Source: Rhodobacteraceae bacterium HIMB11 (GTDB taxonomy: Bacteria; Pseudomonadota; Alphaproteobacteria; Rhodobacterales; Rhodobacteraceae). From it: a DNA stretch of 64,000 bases. The notes beneath the pieces were generated by a model that saw only the letters and a list, made by a program, of their open reading frames with translations, ran no database searches and was not told the origin of the DNA. Made by a program: the position numbers and the translations under genes. Of this stretch, positions 26,564 through 37,134 are shown in pieces. Every line of letters starts with the position of its first letter. Position 1 is the stretch's first letter. Location of the stretch: NCBI GenBank assembly GCA_000472185.1, contig AVDB01000006.1:1-64000 (forward strand), given 5' to 3'.

Positions 26564-27553
26564 ATGGTGCAGGAGAACCAATATCAATCGCTTGACAGAT
26601 CAGCGCGCCTATCGGTTGCGCCGATGATGGATTGGACGGATCGGCATTGTCGGTATCTGCATCGTTTAATGTCGCGGGAAACCTTGCTTTATACGGAAAT
26701 GGTCACCTCGCCCGCCTTGGTGCAGGGCGGGGCCTTGCATTTGTTGGACTATAACCCCGAGGAACATCCCGTGGCCCTGCAATTGGGCGGTTCTGACCCT
26801 GCCGAATTGGCCGCGGCGGCCAAGATAGGCGAGGATGCGGGGTATGATGAAATTAACCTAAACTGCGGTTGCCCCTCTGATCGTGTGCAATCAGGCACCT
26901 TTGGTGCGGTGTTAATGCGCACCCCCGATCTTGTGGCGGAGTGCTGTGCTGCGATGCAGGACGCGGTGCGGGTTGAGGTAACTGTGAAATGCCGCATTGG
27001 TGTTGATGACCAAGATGCCCATCAGGTGCTGCCCGATTTCATCAAACGGGTGTCGGATGCAGGGGTGAAGCGGTTTATCATTCATGCCCGTAAGGCGTGG
27101 TTGCAGGGGCTGAGCCCCAAAGAAAATCGTGAAATCCCACCACTGGATTACGATTTGGTACATCAGATTAAGGCGGATAACCCCGATCTACATATTTCGA
27201 TCAACGGGGGGATCACAACGCTGGATCAGGCAGAGCAGCATTTGGATCACGGGTTGGATGGTGTCATGGTTGGGCGCGCGGCCTATCATTCGCCCAGTGA
27301 TATTCTATGCGCCGCCGACGCGCGTATTTATGGGGGCGATGGGATAACGGACCCGCATGAGGTTGTGTTGCAAATGCTGCCCTATATCGACCGTCACATC
27401 GCGCAGGGGGGTCGTTTGCATCAGGTGACACGCCACATGCTGGGCCTGTTCATGGGCCGCCCCGGCGCACGGGGCTGGCGCAGACTGCTGTCAGAAGAGG
27501 CGCATTTGGGCGATCCCAGCGTTGTGAAGCGCGCTTTGGAGCGGTTGTCCTAG
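26564..27553 (+). CDS. dusA: tRNA-dihydrouridine(20/20a) synthase
   Basis: About 329 residues of the FMN-dependent Dus family, which reduces uridines 20/20a in tRNA D-loops. Seen are the N-terminal SVAPMMDWTDRHCRY, the catalytic Cys region NLNCGCPSDRVQ and the KCRIGVDD segment, with Dus-type C-terminal helical domain. The DRHCRY and CPSDRV spellings are those of DusA rather than DusB/C. The ATG at 26564 starts the conserved part; the frame opens further upstream without support. Confidence 0.92.
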   Translation: MVQENQYQSLDRSARLSVAPMMDWTDRHCRYLHRLMSRETLLYTEMVTSPALVQGGALHLLDYNPEEHPVALQLGGSDPAELAAAAKIGEDAGYDEINLNCGCPSDRVQSGTFGAVLMRTPDLVAECCAAMQDAVRVEVTVKCRIGVDDQDAHQVLPDFIKRVSDAGVKRFIIHARKAWLQGLSPKENREIPPLDYDLVHQIKADNPDLHISINGGITTLDQAEQHLDHGLDGVMVGRAAYHSPSDILCAADARIYGGDGITDPHEVVLQMLPYIDRHIAQGGRLHQVTRHMLGLFMGRPGARGWRRLLSEEAHLGDPSVVKRALERLS

Positions 27554-27560
27554 GGGACCA

Positions 27561-27585
27561 AACGTGCCCTGGTTGGGCGTTTTTT
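27561..27585 (+). terminator. Terminator after dusA
   Basis: AACGTGCCC and GGGCGTT form an imperfect stem with a short loop followed by a T-run. It lies directly after dusA and at the stop of the convergent enolase-superfamily gene. Confidence 0.6.
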
Positions 27586-28673
27586 CAACCCGAATGCGCG
27601 CGTAGTTTGCCCCAATCAAAACTGACGCCTATCCCCGCTACATCGGGGGCCACGGCCATGGCGTTTTCCATCGACAATGGGCGGTGGGTATATTGATCAA
27701 TGGGAAAGGAATGCACCTCTAGCCAGCCTGCATTGGGGCGGGCGGACACAAGGCTAACGTGCAATTCCTGCATCCCGTGGCTACAAATTGGGATGCCGTA
27801 TTTTTCCGACATCGCGGCCACGCGCAACCATCCTGTGATCCCGCCGCAGTTTGATGCATCAGGTTGGATAAATCCGAGATTGCTTTGTTCGAAGGCATAG
27901 CCAAATTCATGTTCGGTGTGCAGGTTTTCACCCATTGCCAGCGGAACAGCGGTTTCCGCCGCAATACGGGCATAGCCCTGATAATCATCGGGGATTGTGG
28001 GTTCCTCAAACCAATAGATGTTTTGATCCTCAAACGCTCTTGATGCGGCAATGGATTGTTCCACGCTAAACGCGTAATTCGCATCCACCATAAACGTGCG
28101 TTTGTCCCCAATCTGGGCGCGCACGGCGCGGATGCGTTCGATATCGTGGGCCAATTCTGGTTGACCGATCTTGATCTTAACCGCATCAAAACCAGCATCC
28201 ATATACTCATCCATGCTTTGCATCAGGCGCGGCAGATCATAACCCAAATCAATACCCCCGCGATAGGCGTTGCATCGATCTTGCGCACCGCCCGCCATCT
28301 GCAAAAGGGATGTGTTCAAACGCTTGCCACGCAGATCCCACAGCGCGATATCGACCGCCGATATGGCAAAGGATGCGATCCCACCGCGGGCCACATAATG
28401 CACATGCCACTGCATTCCGTCATAAAGGGCGTCAATGTCCTGCGTATCTTGGCCCACTAAATATGGGACAAGGTCATGGTGGATCATGGCCTCAATCGAA
28501 CGGCCGCCTTTGCCACCCGTGTAGGTATAGCCTGTGCCTGAAATCCCATCCGCGTCTGTGATTGTTATCGTGACCAATTCGAAATGTGTGTGGGCGCCGT
28601 GTTTGGCATCCTCCAACACTTCATTCAAGGGGGGGCAAAAATACTGAACGCGGATGTTTTGGATCGTGGTCAT
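27585..28673 (-). CDS. Enolase-superfamily sugar-acid dehydratase/racemase (mandelate racemase subgroup)
   Basis: A 362-residue (beta/alpha)7-barrel enzyme. The mandelate racemase subgroup residues are visible: KIK on the second strand (AVKIKIG), metal ligands Asp (VDANYAF), Glu (FEEPTIP) and Glu (MGENLHT), and the catalytic His in CSHGMQELH. It is the last gene of a minus-strand sugar-acid operon (SDR, IlvD-like, FAH, hydroxyacid dehydrogenase). Dehydration or epimerisation of an aldonate/aldarate such as L-fuconate or L-rhamnonate fits, but the exact sugar acid is not determinable. Confidence 0.9.
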   Translation of the reverse strand: MTTIQNIRVQYFCPPLNEVLEDAKHGAHTHFELVTITITDADGISGTGYTYTGGKGGRSIEAMIHHDLVPYLVGQDTQDIDALYDGMQWHVHYVARGGIASFAISAVDIALWDLRGKRLNTSLLQMAGGAQDRCNAYRGGIDLGYDLPRLMQSMDEYMDAGFDAVKIKIGQPELAHDIERIRAVRAQIGDKRTFMVDANYAFSVEQSIAASRAFEDQNIYWFEEPTIPDDYQGYARIAAETAVPLAMGENLHTEHEFGYAFEQSNLGFIQPDASNCGGITGWLRVAAMSEKYGIPICSHGMQELHVSLVSARPNAGWLEVHSFPIDQYTHRPLSMENAMAVAPDVAGIGVSFDWGKLRAHSG

Positions 28674-28674
28674 C

Positions 28675-29640
28675 TTAGGTTCCGTTTAATGCTGCACATT
28701 CAGGAACGGGTGTAACGACAGTGCCGTCCTGCATATAGCGTTCCAGATTTTCACAGGTCAGATCGCCCATGGCCTGACGGGTTTCTACAGACGCACTTCC
28801 AACATGGGGTAACAGAACAACGTTTTCCATGGCCTTAAGCGCGTCTGGGATTTTGGGTTCTTGTTCAAACACATCCAATCCCGCTGATCCCAATCGCCCG
28901 TCATGAAGGGCCGCGATCAATGCGGTTTCATCAACGACTGATCCACGTGCCACGTTGATCAGCATCCCCTCGTCACCAAGGGCATTCATGACCTCATCAT
29001 TAACCAAGTGATAGGTCGATGCACCACCAGGCGTGATTACGAATAATACATCAACTGCGGCCGCCAATTCCTTGACTGTGCTATGATAAATGAATTCAAC
29101 ATCCTTCGGCGTGCGGGAATGATAATGGATGGTTGCATCAAACCCCAATGCGCGTTTCGCAATGGTATCCCCGATGCGTCCCATGCCCAAAATGCCGACC
29201 TGACGTTTTTGAACGGATCGAGTCAAGGGAAAGGCGCCTTCACGTTCCCATTGTCCTGATCGTGCCCATTTATCCGCCTGAACCAAGCGGCGGGATGTGG
29301 CAAGCCAGAGCATTATCGCCGTATCGGCAACCTCATCATTCAGAACATTGGGTGTGTGTGACACCAAAATACCGCGGTCGGCGGCATCATCCGCATCAAT
29401 AGCGTCGTACCCAACCCCATAGGATGAAACGACCTTTAGGTTTGGCAGGCGGGCCAACAAATTGTCTGGGACACCCCAATGTCCGTCTGTTGCGATGCCA
29501 ACAACATTCGCGCCATGTGTATCCACAAAGGCGTCTTGAACCTGTTGATCAAACCAGACGTGCACATCAAACAATGCGTCAAAGCGGTTTTTCATCCGCT
29601 CTGTCACATTCCCGATTTGAAGCAAGATGGGCTTAGCCAT
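28675..29640 (-). CDS. D-2-hydroxyacid dehydrogenase (glyoxylate/hydroxypyruvate reductase-like)
   Basis: A 321-residue dehydrogenase with Rossmann motif [13 protein letters not shown], Arg in [10 protein letters not shown] and catalytic His in LLPHVGSAS. It overlaps the FAH hydrolase gene by 8 bases and is one base from the enolase-superfamily gene. In this operon it may reduce a small 2-keto acid (glyoxylate, hydroxypyruvate or pyruvate) released by sugar-acid cleavage. It is a paralogue of the enzyme at 24609. Confidence 0.88.
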   Translation of the reverse strand: MAKPILLQIGNVTERMKNRFDALFDVHVWFDQQVQDAFVDTHGANVVGIATDGHWGVPDNLLARLPNLKVVSSYGVGYDAIDADDAADRGILVSHTPNVLNDEVADTAIMLWLATSRRLVQADKWARSGQWEREGAFPLTRSVQKRQVGILGMGRIGDTIAKRALGFDATIHYHSRTPKDVEFIYHSTVKELAAAVDVLFVITPGGASTYHLVNDEVMNALGDEGMLINVARGSVVDETALIAALHDGRLGSAGLDVFEQEPKIPDALKAMENVVLLPHVGSASVETRQAMGDLTCENLERYMQDGTVVTPVPECAALNGT

Positions 29641-30481
29641 CGACGCGCACGTTCTGTCGTTGAATACCCAAACCTTGGATCGACAATTCCATTACGTCCC
29701 CGTCTTTTAGGTAGACAGGCTCGGGCTTTATTCCCATGCCCACGCCCGGAGGTGTCCCTGTTGAGATCACATCACCCGGATGCAGCGTGAACAGTTGGGA
29801 GAGGTGTGAAATCACCTGCGCCACAGTAAAGATCATGGTTTTTGTATTGCCTGTCTGCATGCGTTTTCCGTTGACATCCAACCACATGTCTAGGTTTTGG
29901 GGGTCCTCAATCTCATCCCGTGTGACCAACCATGGGCCTGTTGGGCCAAAAGTGTCACAGGATTTGCCCTTGGTCCATTGACCTGTCAGCGATGTTTGGA
30001 AATGACGTTCGCTGACGTCGTTACACAGGCAGTAGCCCGCGACATACTCCAATCCCTCTTCTTCGCTGACGTATTTCGCTGCCTTGCCGATCACGACGCC
30101 CAGTTCCACTTCCCAGTCGGTTTTTACCGACCCGCGTGGCATCACCACGTCATCGTTTGGACCCGTGATGGCAGAGTTTGCCTTCATGAACAAAATGGGG
30201 TGTTCAGGAATATCAGCACCTGTTTCCGCCGCGTGATCGGCGTAGTTCAGACCGATACACATAAATTTGCCGATGTCACCAACACAAGCCCCGATGCGCG
30301 GGCTGCCCTCAACCGCGGGCAGGGTGGCGGGATCTAATGCGCGCAATTTTGCGATGCTGTCATCGCCAAGGGTTGCGCCCGTGATGTCGGCCACATGTGC
30401 GGATAGATCGCGCAATGTGCCATCTGCATCAATCATTCCGGGTTTTTCTTGGCCTGTCGCGCCGTAACGTACAAGTTTCAT
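29633..30481 (-). CDS. Fumarylacetoacetate hydrolase family protein (2,4-diketo-3-deoxy sugar acid hydrolase-like)
   Basis: A 282-residue FAH-fold enzyme. The metal-binding Glu pair is in WEVELGVVIG, with the GLNYADHAAE and TGTPPGVGMG signatures. The N-terminal MKLVRYGATGQEKPGMID is typical of the group that includes 2,4-diketo-3-deoxy-L-fuconate/rhamnonate hydrolases and so-called ureidoglycolate lyases. Together with the IlvD-like dehydratase and SDR next to it, a non-phosphorylative deoxy-sugar route is the most likely role. Confidence 0.88.
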   Translation of the reverse strand: MKLVRYGATGQEKPGMIDADGTLRDLSAHVADITGATLGDDSIAKLRALDPATLPAVEGSPRIGACVGDIGKFMCIGLNYADHAAETGADIPEHPILFMKANSAITGPNDDVVMPRGSVKTDWEVELGVVIGKAAKYVSEEEGLEYVAGYCLCNDVSERHFQTSLTGQWTKGKSCDTFGPTGPWLVTRDEIEDPQNLDMWLDVNGKRMQTGNTKTMIFTVAQVISHLSQLFTLHPGDVISTGTPPGVGMGIKPEPVYLKDGDVMELSIQGLGIQRQNVRVDG

Positions 30482-30496
30482 TGTCTTTTCTGTCCT

Positions 30497-32281
30497 TTAG
30501 TGGTTGTCGCGCGGCACGTGGCGTGACGCGATATCTTTGTGTTTGTCTGACCCTTCCAGCAGCATGCCATCGTCGAATTGGCGTACCTTTTCTTGGAAAA
30601 TATCCTGCCATGGAGTTTGCGCTGTGGCGCGATGCGCGTTTGTGGGCAGTGCCGCGCGGCGCGCCTCAAGTTCTTCATCGCTCACCAGGATGTTTGCACT
30701 GCAGGCATTCAAATCAATGCGCACCATGTCCCCCGTTTGAACAAGGGCAAGTCCGCCACCCGCGGCCGCCTCTGGCGCGGCGTTCAGGATAGAGGGGGAA
30801 CCCGATGTTCCTGATTGGCGACCATCGCCTACACAGGGCAATGAATTCACACCCCGTTTCAACAAATAGGCAGGGGGACGCATGTTCACCACCTCGGCCC
30901 CACCCGGATACCCAATTGGGCCTGTGCCGCGCATCATTAGGATGCAGTTTTCATCAATCCCAAGACTTTCGTCGTCGATGCGTTTGTGGAAATCTTCAGG
31001 TCCGTCAAACACAATCGCGCGTCCTTCAAAGGCATTCGGATCGTCGGCGTTGGACAGATAGCGATCTGTAAACTCTTGGCTGATCACACTGGTTTTCATA
31101 ATCGCGCTGTCAAACAGGTTGCCCGATAGGTTGATGAAACCTGCATGTTCCTTAATCGGGGTTTCGATGGGTTTGATCACATCTGTATTGATGATCTCCG
31201 CATCTGTGCAGTTTTCGCCCATGCTTTTACCATTGGCGGTGATCTGATTTGGGTGGGGCAACAAGCCCGCCTTAATCAACTGACCCATCACCGCAGGAAC
31301 GCCGCCCGCGCGGTGATAATCCTCGCCCAGGTATTCACCCGCAGGCTGTAAATTTACCAGTAGTGGCACCTTGTGTCCCAAACGTTGCCAATCATCGTTC
31401 GTCAATTCGATGCCCAGTAATTTTGCCAATCCATTCAGGTGGATAGGCGCGTTTGTTGAACCTCCAATTGCCGAATTTAAAACAATCGCGTTTTCAAAGG
31501 CCTCTTTCGTCATGATGTCAGAGGGTTTCAAATCCTCATACACCATATCAACGATCCGTTTGCCTGTCATATAGGCCATTTGCCCCCGTTCCCGATAGGG
31601 GGCGGGAATGGCGGCGGACCCTGGCAATTGCATGCCCAAGGCTTCGGCAATTGAATTCATCGTGGTTGCCGTGCCCATGGTGTTACAATACCCTGTTGAT
31701 GGCGCGGATGAGGCGACCAAATCCATGAACCCATCATCGTCAATTTCGCCCTTGGCATGTAATTCGCGTGCCTTCCAAACGATTGTGCCTGATCCTGTGC
31801 GTTGACCACGGAACCATCCGTTCAACATCGGACCCACGGATAATGCAATTGCAGGAATATTCACCGATGCCGCTGCCATCAGCAGTGCAGGGGTGGTTTT
31901 GTCACATCCGATGTTCAAAACGACCCCATCAATGGGATAGCCATAAAGCGTTTCGACCAAGGACAGATAGGCCAAGTTACGATCCAACATGGCCGTGGGG
32001 CGTTTGCCTGTTTCCTGAATGGGGTGCACAGGAATTTCAATCACAGTACCACCTGCGGCGATCACACCATCGCGCGCACGTTTGGACAGTTCAATGTGGT
32101 GGCGGTTACAGGGACTTAGATCGCTGCCTGTTTGGGCAATTGCGATGATCGGCTTGTCGCCTTGCAATTCCTCGCGCGTCAGGCCGTAGTTAAGATACCG
32201 CTCAAGATACAGAGCCGTCATTTCACGATCATCTGGGTTGTTAAACCACAACCGAGAGCGCAGTGTTTTTTTCTCACTCAT
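30497..32281 (-). CDS. IlvD/Edd-family sugar-acid dehydratase (L-arabinonate dehydratase-like)
   Basis: A 594-residue Fe-S dehydratase. Three conserved Cys motifs are present ([20 protein letters not shown] and [14 protein letters not shown]), which match the [2Fe-2S] pentonate dehydratases. Length is that of ArDHT-type enzymes. It dehydrates an aldonate to a 2-keto-3-deoxy acid, feeding the SDR and FAH enzymes in the same operon. True dihydroxyacid dehydratase (branched-chain synthesis) is less likely given the neighbours. Confidence 0.9.
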   Translation of the reverse strand: MSEKKTLRSRLWFNNPDDREMTALYLERYLNYGLTREELQGDKPIIAIAQTGSDLSPCNRHHIELSKRARDGVIAAGGTVIEIPVHPIQETGKRPTAMLDRNLAYLSLVETLYGYPIDGVVLNIGCDKTTPALLMAAASVNIPAIALSVGPMLNGWFRGQRTGSGTIVWKARELHAKGEIDDDGFMDLVASSAPSTGYCNTMGTATTMNSIAEALGMQLPGSAAIPAPYRERGQMAYMTGKRIVDMVYEDLKPSDIMTKEAFENAIVLNSAIGGSTNAPIHLNGLAKLLGIELTNDDWQRLGHKVPLLVNLQPAGEYLGEDYHRAGGVPAVMGQLIKAGLLPHPNQITANGKSMGENCTDAEIINTDVIKPIETPIKEHAGFINLSGNLFDSAIMKTSVISQEFTDRYLSNADDPNAFEGRAIVFDGPEDFHKRIDDESLGIDENCILMMRGTGPIGYPGGAEVVNMRPPAYLLKRGVNSLPCVGDGRQSGTSGSPSILNAAPEAAAGGGLALVQTGDMVRIDLNACSANILVSDEELEARRAALPTNAHRATAQTPWQDIFQEKVRQFDDGMLLEGSDKHKDIASRHVPRDNH

Positions 32282-32303
32282 TCTCTTTTCTCCGACATAA
32301 ATA

Positions 32304-33053
32304 TTAGTTTGACCAACCGCCGTCGATCACATGCGCGTGCCCTGTGGTAAAGGCGCTGTCATCTGAGGCCAAGTAAACGGCAAGTGCGGCAATTTCTTCG
32401 GCAGCACCGATGCGGCCCATGGGTTGGCGTGCGATGAATGCTTTCATTGCCGCTTCATAATCCCCTGTTGCGCGTAAACGATCATGCAGTGACGGGCTTT
32501 CCACTGTTCCTGGGCAAATGCAGTTGCACCGCACCCCTTGGGTGATGACATCAGTTGCGACAGATTTCGTCAATCCAATGACAGCGGCCTTGGTCGTGCC
32601 GTACACATAACGGTTTGGCGCCCCTTTGATCGACGAGGCCACAGAGGACATATTAATAATGGACCCCGTGCCGCGCTCTACCATGCCGGGCAGGGCCGCG
32701 CGGATCGTGCGATGCATGGAACCAACGTTCAAATCCCACGCCAAGGACCATTCCTCATCCGTGCATTCCAAAATGGTACCGTTGTGAACAAAACCTGCGC
32801 AATTGAACAGAATATCGGGCTGCGCACGGGCGACCCCCGCAACAACCGCGTCTTTGTCCGTCACATCCAATGTAAACGTTTCGATCGTGCCCAAACCTTC
32901 TGCTTCGCGCTGCAGGTCGGCCAAGGTTTCGTCGTTGATGTCCGTTGCAAACACATGCGCACCTTCGCGCACCATTGCGATCGCTGTTGCGCGCCCAATC
33001 CCCTGACCAGCAGCGGTTAAAAGAGCGCGTTTGTTGTTAAGTTTTTTTGACAT
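32304..33053 (-). CDS. SDR-family oxidoreductase (2-keto-3-deoxy-L-fuconate dehydrogenase-like)
   Basis: A 249-residue classical short-chain dehydrogenase. The cofactor motif appears as [10 protein letters not shown], the structural motif as NCAG (N-terminal Asn-Asn-Ala-Gly variant) and the catalytic pair as YGTTK, with the preceding Ser in MSSVASS. It resembles 2-keto-3-deoxy-L-fuconate dehydrogenases. First gene of the minus-strand operon and adjacent to the GntR regulator. Confidence 0.88.
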   Translation of the reverse strand: MSKKLNNKRALLTAAGQGIGRATAIAMVREGAHVFATDINDETLADLQREAEGLGTIETFTLDVTDKDAVVAGVARAQPDILFNCAGFVHNGTILECTDEEWSLAWDLNVGSMHRTIRAALPGMVERGTGSIINMSSVASSIKGAPNRYVYGTTKAAVIGLTKSVATDVITQGVRCNCICPGTVESPSLHDRLRATGDYEAAMKAFIARQPMGRIGAAEEIAALAVYLASDDSAFTTGHAHVIDGGWSN

Positions 33054-33231
33054 GTTCTTGTCCAGGTTGTGTTTCGTTTTCGTATTGGGCGCGTGCGAAC
33101 CGTACAGCGTACTTGTTGTGTGAGACCCTATCCACGCTTTGGCTGATGTTCAATCAGATTTGCAATTCGTCAGAATTTCAAAATTTTATTTAATTCTGAT
33201 TCTTTAATTCTTGGCGTGTTTAAGACTGAAT

Positions 33232-33873
33232 TTAAAAGTTCCTTTTCATGTGATCGTGAATGGCCTGTTTGCACGCCTCTTCATTACGTGCCAGTGCCGC
33301 CTGCAAAATTGTGGCGTGTTCGTGGATGATAGATTCAAAGTAGTTTGCGCCAAAATCACGCTCTTGGGCGACAAATTGCTGTCGAAATTGCGCATAAATG
33401 TGACCATATGTTTCGATTAAAATATCCGACGCGCACCCTGAAATCAGGGCATCGTGAAATTCAAACTCAGCGCTCGACCACACCAATAAATGTTCATCGG
33501 TAAGGCCATGTTTGGTCATCAGTTTTTCAATATGGCTCAGCTTGTGATGCGCGCTATTTAAACGAATTTCCCAGTCTAACCCCGCCTTGCGAATGGAAAG
33601 TGCGGCGCCTTCTTGTTCCAATAGAACACGAAATTTCGCGATGTCTGAGCGTTTTTTAGGTGATGTCTCGCGGGCGCGGAACCCGCGTTGCATTTGAAAT
33701 GTCACTAAGCCGATTTTTGATAGCCGTAGCAAAGTGTCACGAATTGTATTCGTAGAGCATCCATATTTGGATTGAAGTTCAACGGGTTTGATTTTGCTGC
33801 CCGCTGGGATCACAGCATTGATCAGTTGTTCGTACAGATCAGAATAGATTTCATTGGTTGAGTAGGTCTTCAT
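33232..33873 (-). CDS. GntR-family (FadR-type) transcriptional regulator
   Basis: About 213 residues. The N-terminal winged helix-turn-helix is clear (IYSDLYEQLINAVIPAGSKI, then STNTIRDTLLRLSKIGLV) and the all-helical FCD effector domain follows. The start at 33873 is chosen because the more upstream frame lies in the promoter region. It sits between the minus-strand sugar-acid operon and the plus-strand TRAP operon, so it likely represses both and responds to a sugar-acid intermediate. Confidence 0.87.
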   Translation of the reverse strand: MKTYSTNEIYSDLYEQLINAVIPAGSKIKPVELQSKYGCSTNTIRDTLLRLSKIGLVTFQMQRGFRARETSPKKRSDIAKFRVLLEQEGAALSIRKAGLDWEIRLNSAHHKLSHIEKLMTKHGLTDEHLLVWSSAEFEFHDALISGCASDILIETYGHIYAQFRQQFVAQERDFGANYFESIIHEHATILQAALARNEEACKQAIHDHMKRNF

Positions 33874-34028
33874 CACACATCCAAAAATTTTGACATTTTT
33901 ATGTATTATTGAAATTAGAAATAAGTTCAACTTTTTTCTTGCCACACGCGCTTTTGAATGTAGGCTACCGTTAGCGCCCACATTTGAACGTTGGGTGGAA
34001 CGACAAAACAACCAATAGGGAGAACAAA
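33874..34028. promoter_or_regulatory. Divergent promoter region for GntR gene and TRAP operon
   Basis: This AT-rich gap holds the start of the TRAP operon. A TTGACA hexamer lies near 33890 and a GGGAGA ribosome binding site precedes the DctP-type gene at 34029. I could not pick out a convincing FadR-type operator by eye. Confidence 0.35.
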
Positions 34029-35042
34029 ATGAGTTTTGTTAAAAAGGTTGCTGCAACCTTAGGTGCAGCAGCGTTGCTTGCAACATCAGCAACAGCGGCA
34101 ACAACGAACCTGCGTATTCAAACGCACTTTAGCCCAGAAACACTATCTGGTCAGATGGCGGCAGAATTTGTTGAAGATATTCACGCAATGTCAGGTGGCG
34201 ACATCGCGATCGAAATGTTCTACTCATCTTCAGTTGTGAAGTCGGCAGAAACATTTGACGCGGCTGCAACAGGTATCCTTGATTGTGACATGACAGGTGG
34301 TGCTTACCAAACTGGTAAAAACCCAGCGTTCCAATTTACAGGTGACCTTAACGGTGGCTACGCGAACCCATATCAGCAAATGGCGTGGTTGCTACATGGT
34401 GGCGGTTATGACGCTTTGAATTCACTATATAACCAACACAACATGGAATTCATCGGTTGGTGGATCCCTGGTCCTGAATCACTTTCATCAACACGCCCAA
34501 TCCGCGGTGTTGAAGATTTCAAAAACTGGAAGTTCCGTTCACCTCCTGGCATCATCACAATGATCTTTGAAGAGTTGGGTGCATCTCCAATCGTGATGGA
34601 CTTTAACGAGATCTTTACAGCGTTGGAAACAGGCATCATCGATGGTGCGGACGCGGCAAACTTGACCAATAACATTGGCCTGGGTCTATATGATATCGCC
34701 AAGCATACAAACTATCCTGGCTTCCACTCGATGCCAGCGGACCACCTTGCGTGCCGCAAGGACGTGTGGGACGCAATGCCAGACGCGCACAAAGCCATCC
34801 TGAAAGTAGGTATGCAAGCGCTTGCGTTGAAAAACACAACAATCAACGAAGTTAAGAATGCGCAAAACTCTGTGACATTGGCAGAGCAAGGCCTGAACAT
34901 GTACGAATGGTCACCAGAAGAATTGGCCAAGTATCGTACAGCGGTTCAAGAAGCATGGGTTAAGTTTGCAACAACTCCTGAATCAAAAGAGTTGCTTGAA
35001 AGCCACCTTGCGTTCCTACGCGGCATCGGCGCGATGAAATAA
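34029..35042 (+). CDS. TRAP transporter substrate-binding protein (DctP family)
   Basis: A 337-residue periplasmic protein with a Sec signal peptide (residues 1 to about 24, ending ATAA-TTNLR) and the DctP fold. The family helix around FKNWKFRSPPG contains the conserved Arg that binds the ligand carboxylate. First gene of the TRAP set. It is followed by a strong hairpin, as in the other two transporter operons of this window. Given the enzymes downstream, the ligand is most likely a sugar acid. Confidence 0.92.
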   Translation: MSFVKKVAATLGAAALLATSATAATTNLRIQTHFSPETLSGQMAAEFVEDIHAMSGGDIAIEMFYSSSVVKSAETFDAAATGILDCDMTGGAYQTGKNPAFQFTGDLNGGYANPYQQMAWLLHGGGYDALNSLYNQHNMEFIGWWIPGPESLSSTRPIRGVEDFKNWKFRSPPGIITMIFEELGASPIVMDFNEIFTALETGIIDGADAANLTNNIGLGLYDIAKHTNYPGFHSMPADHLACRKDVWDAMPDAHKAILKVGMQALALKNTTINEVKNAQNSVTLAEQGLNMYEWSPEELAKYRTAVQEAWVKFATTPESKELLESHLAFLRGIGAMK

Positions 35043-35065
35043 AACCTGATCACAGGTTTGAACGG

Positions 35066-35099
35066 ATTGGCGGGACTATTGAGTGGTCCCGCCAATTTT
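35066..35099 (+). terminator. Attenuating hairpin after the DctP-type gene
   Basis: An 11-bp perfect stem (ATTGGCGGGAC with GTCCCGCCAAT) is followed by TTTT, directly after the binding-protein gene and before the next gene of the same operon. It likely reduces downstream expression relative to the binding protein. Confidence 0.75.
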
Positions 35100-35109
35100 G
35101 GCTAACAAC

Positions 35110-36273
35110 ATGAAAATTACCAAAATCACCTCACATGTTTTGTTGTGCGATATGCCAGAAGAGTTGGGCTATTCGCAGCAATATTATACCAAGCGCACGG
35201 CGCATTTGGTACGTGTCGAAACGGATCAAGGGATCGTAGGATGGGGTGAATGTTTCGGTCCGGGCAATGTTGCTATTGCCAATAAATCCATTGTGGAAAA
35301 TGTAATTGCCCCAATGATTATGGGGGATGACGCGTTAAATCGCGACGTGAGTTGGCATAAGGTTTATAACCTTTTGCGAGATCATGGACAAAAGGGAATG
35401 CCACTGCAGGCGCTGTCTGGTGTTGACATTGCCCTTTGGGACATTGCGGGAAAAGCGACTGGGTTGCCCATTCACGCATTGATCGGTGGCAAATTTCGCG
35501 ATGATGTCCCTTGTTATGGGTACGGCATGATGTTGCGGCGCGAAAGTGTTGATGATTTGACGGCGCGTTTCAAAGATGAGGCGGCGGAAATTATCGATGC
35601 AGGGTTTATCGCGACCAAGATGAAGGTGGGGTTAGGCCCCCATGACGATGTGAAATTGGCCACCGCAGTTGCAGAAGGGGTCGGCAATCGTGCAAAGTTC
35701 ATGGTGGACGCCAACCATTGTTATACCACATCAGATGCATTCTATGTTGGGCGTGCATTAGAAGAGCTTGGCGCCTATTGGTTTGAAGAGCCAGTCGCCC
35801 CAGAAGATTTAGAGGGATACCGTGAACTTCGCCAAGGTTTGCGCCTAAACATCTCTGGTGGTGAAGCGGAGTTCAACCGCTGGAATTGGCGCAGGCTTCT
35901 TGAGGCGCGTACCCTAGATATTGCACAGCCCGAGGTATGCGCGTTAGGGGGTATTTCGGAATATCTCCGTGTTCTTGCGCTATGTCATGCGCATTTAACG
36001 CCCGTCATAAATCATGTCTGGGGATCTGCGATTTCAGTTGCGACCAATTTGCAATTGTTGGCAGCTATGCCGCATTTACCCGGGGGATTACACCCTTGGG
36101 AACCGATGTTGGAATTTGATACGACCGAAAATATTTTTCGTGACAAATTGCTAAAAAATCCGCTGAATATTCAACAACAAGTCAAACAAAATAACGGGCG
36201 CGTGATGATCCCGATGGGACCTGGGCTCGGGGTGGAACCTGATCCTGATTTCATCGCGCACTACGAAATATAA
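35110..36273 (+). CDS. Enolase-superfamily sugar-acid dehydratase/epimerase (mandelate racemase subgroup)
   Basis: About 387 residues. KMK on the second barrel strand (TKMKVG), metal ligands in VDANHCY, FEEPVAP and GGEAEF, and the catalytic His in NHVWGSAIS identify the mandelate racemase subgroup. The second metal/His region differs from the enzyme at 27585, so the two probably act on different sugar acids. It lies inside the TRAP operon, between the binding protein and the membrane subunits, which ties its substrate to the imported compound. Confidence 0.9.
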   Translation: MKITKITSHVLLCDMPEELGYSQQYYTKRTAHLVRVETDQGIVGWGECFGPGNVAIANKSIVENVIAPMIMGDDALNRDVSWHKVYNLLRDHGQKGMPLQALSGVDIALWDIAGKATGLPIHALIGGKFRDDVPCYGYGMMLRRESVDDLTARFKDEAAEIIDAGFIATKMKVGLGPHDDVKLATAVAEGVGNRAKFMVDANHCYTTSDAFYVGRALEELGAYWFEEPVAPEDLEGYRELRQGLRLNISGGEAEFNRWNWRRLLEARTLDIAQPEVCALGGISEYLRVLALCHAHLTPVINHVWGSAISVATNLQLLAAMPHLPGGLHPWEPMLEFDTTENIFRDKLLKNPLNIQQQVKQNNGRVMIPMGPGLGVEPDPDFIAHYEI

Positions 36274-36291
36274 ACAGGGGGAGAAAACAAG

Positions 36292-37134
36292 ATGCAGCAA
36301 CAGGGTTCGTTGAAAGAATGGATATATCCGTCCATCTTTCTGATCGCCGCGGGATGGCTTGTTTGGCACATGCCAGCATTTATTCTGGATTTTTTACCGC
36401 CCGAAAGTCAAAGCCTGTTCGGTCAGATTTCCGAGTTGCATCAGCGCAAGGATGTCACCCCCAACATGGCTGGCCTATTTGGTGGATTTGCGGATCCTCT
36501 TGATTGGCTTGCGCTTGTGACGCTGCCGATCGCGTTTTATTTTGGTGCGCGTGCGGTCGTTGTTGCGCCCATGGAATTTCAAGACTGGCGTCCGTGGGAT
36601 CGTATTGCACTGTTTATTGGGCGGGCCACAATGATCATGATCGTTTCGATGACATCTGTGATGCTTTACGAGGTATTCTTGCGTTACGCCATAGAAGCCC
36701 CAACCAAATGGGCCAATGAATTGACCCTTTGGATTGCGGGTTTTGTATTCTTGTGTTCTGGATTTTATGCGATGCAGCAACGCTGCCACATTCGTATTGT
36801 CATTCTATATGATGCTGTTCCACGTTGGGTGCGCAAAATATTCGATGTGATTTCAACGCTGATGATTGTGGTCTTTGTGGTTGGATTGATTTTTGGCAGC
36901 TATAAACAGGTATTTGTTGTTAAATTCTATCGTTGGGAAATGTTTGGGACTGCTTTTGATCCCCCAATCCCAGCAACCATTCAGCCGATGATTTTGATCG
37001 TACTGACATTGGTCGCACTGCAATCGGTGGCAAACTTGATCGCAGATTGGAACCTAGAAGAAGACTTTAGCAAAACTGATGAAATAGATCAGGACGAGAT
37101 TGACGCAATCAAGCGCAGCGTGGGAGTAGAATAA
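36292..37134 (+). CDS. TRAP transporter small permease subunit (DctQ family), extended
   Basis: A 280-residue membrane protein, about 100 residues longer than a typical DctQ. The C-terminal two thirds carry the DctQ core (including FLRYAIEAPTKWANE and CHIRIVILYD), while an extra N-terminal region adds two hydrophobic segments (about residues 12-32 and 68-88). It is next to an equally enlarged DctM-type subunit, so the pair belongs to a long-subunit TRAP subfamily. Confidence 0.85.
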   Translation: MQQQGSLKEWIYPSIFLIAAGWLVWHMPAFILDFLPPESQSLFGQISELHQRKDVTPNMAGLFGGFADPLDWLALVTLPIAFYFGARAVVVAPMEFQDWRPWDRIALFIGRATMIMIVSMTSVMLYEVFLRYAIEAPTKWANELTLWIAGFVFLCSGFYAMQQRCHIRIVILYDAVPRWVRKIFDVISTLMIVVFVVGLIFGSYKQVFVVKFYRWEMFGTAFDPPIPATIQPMILIVLTLVALQSVANLIADWNLEEDFSKTDEIDQDEIDAIKRSVGVE

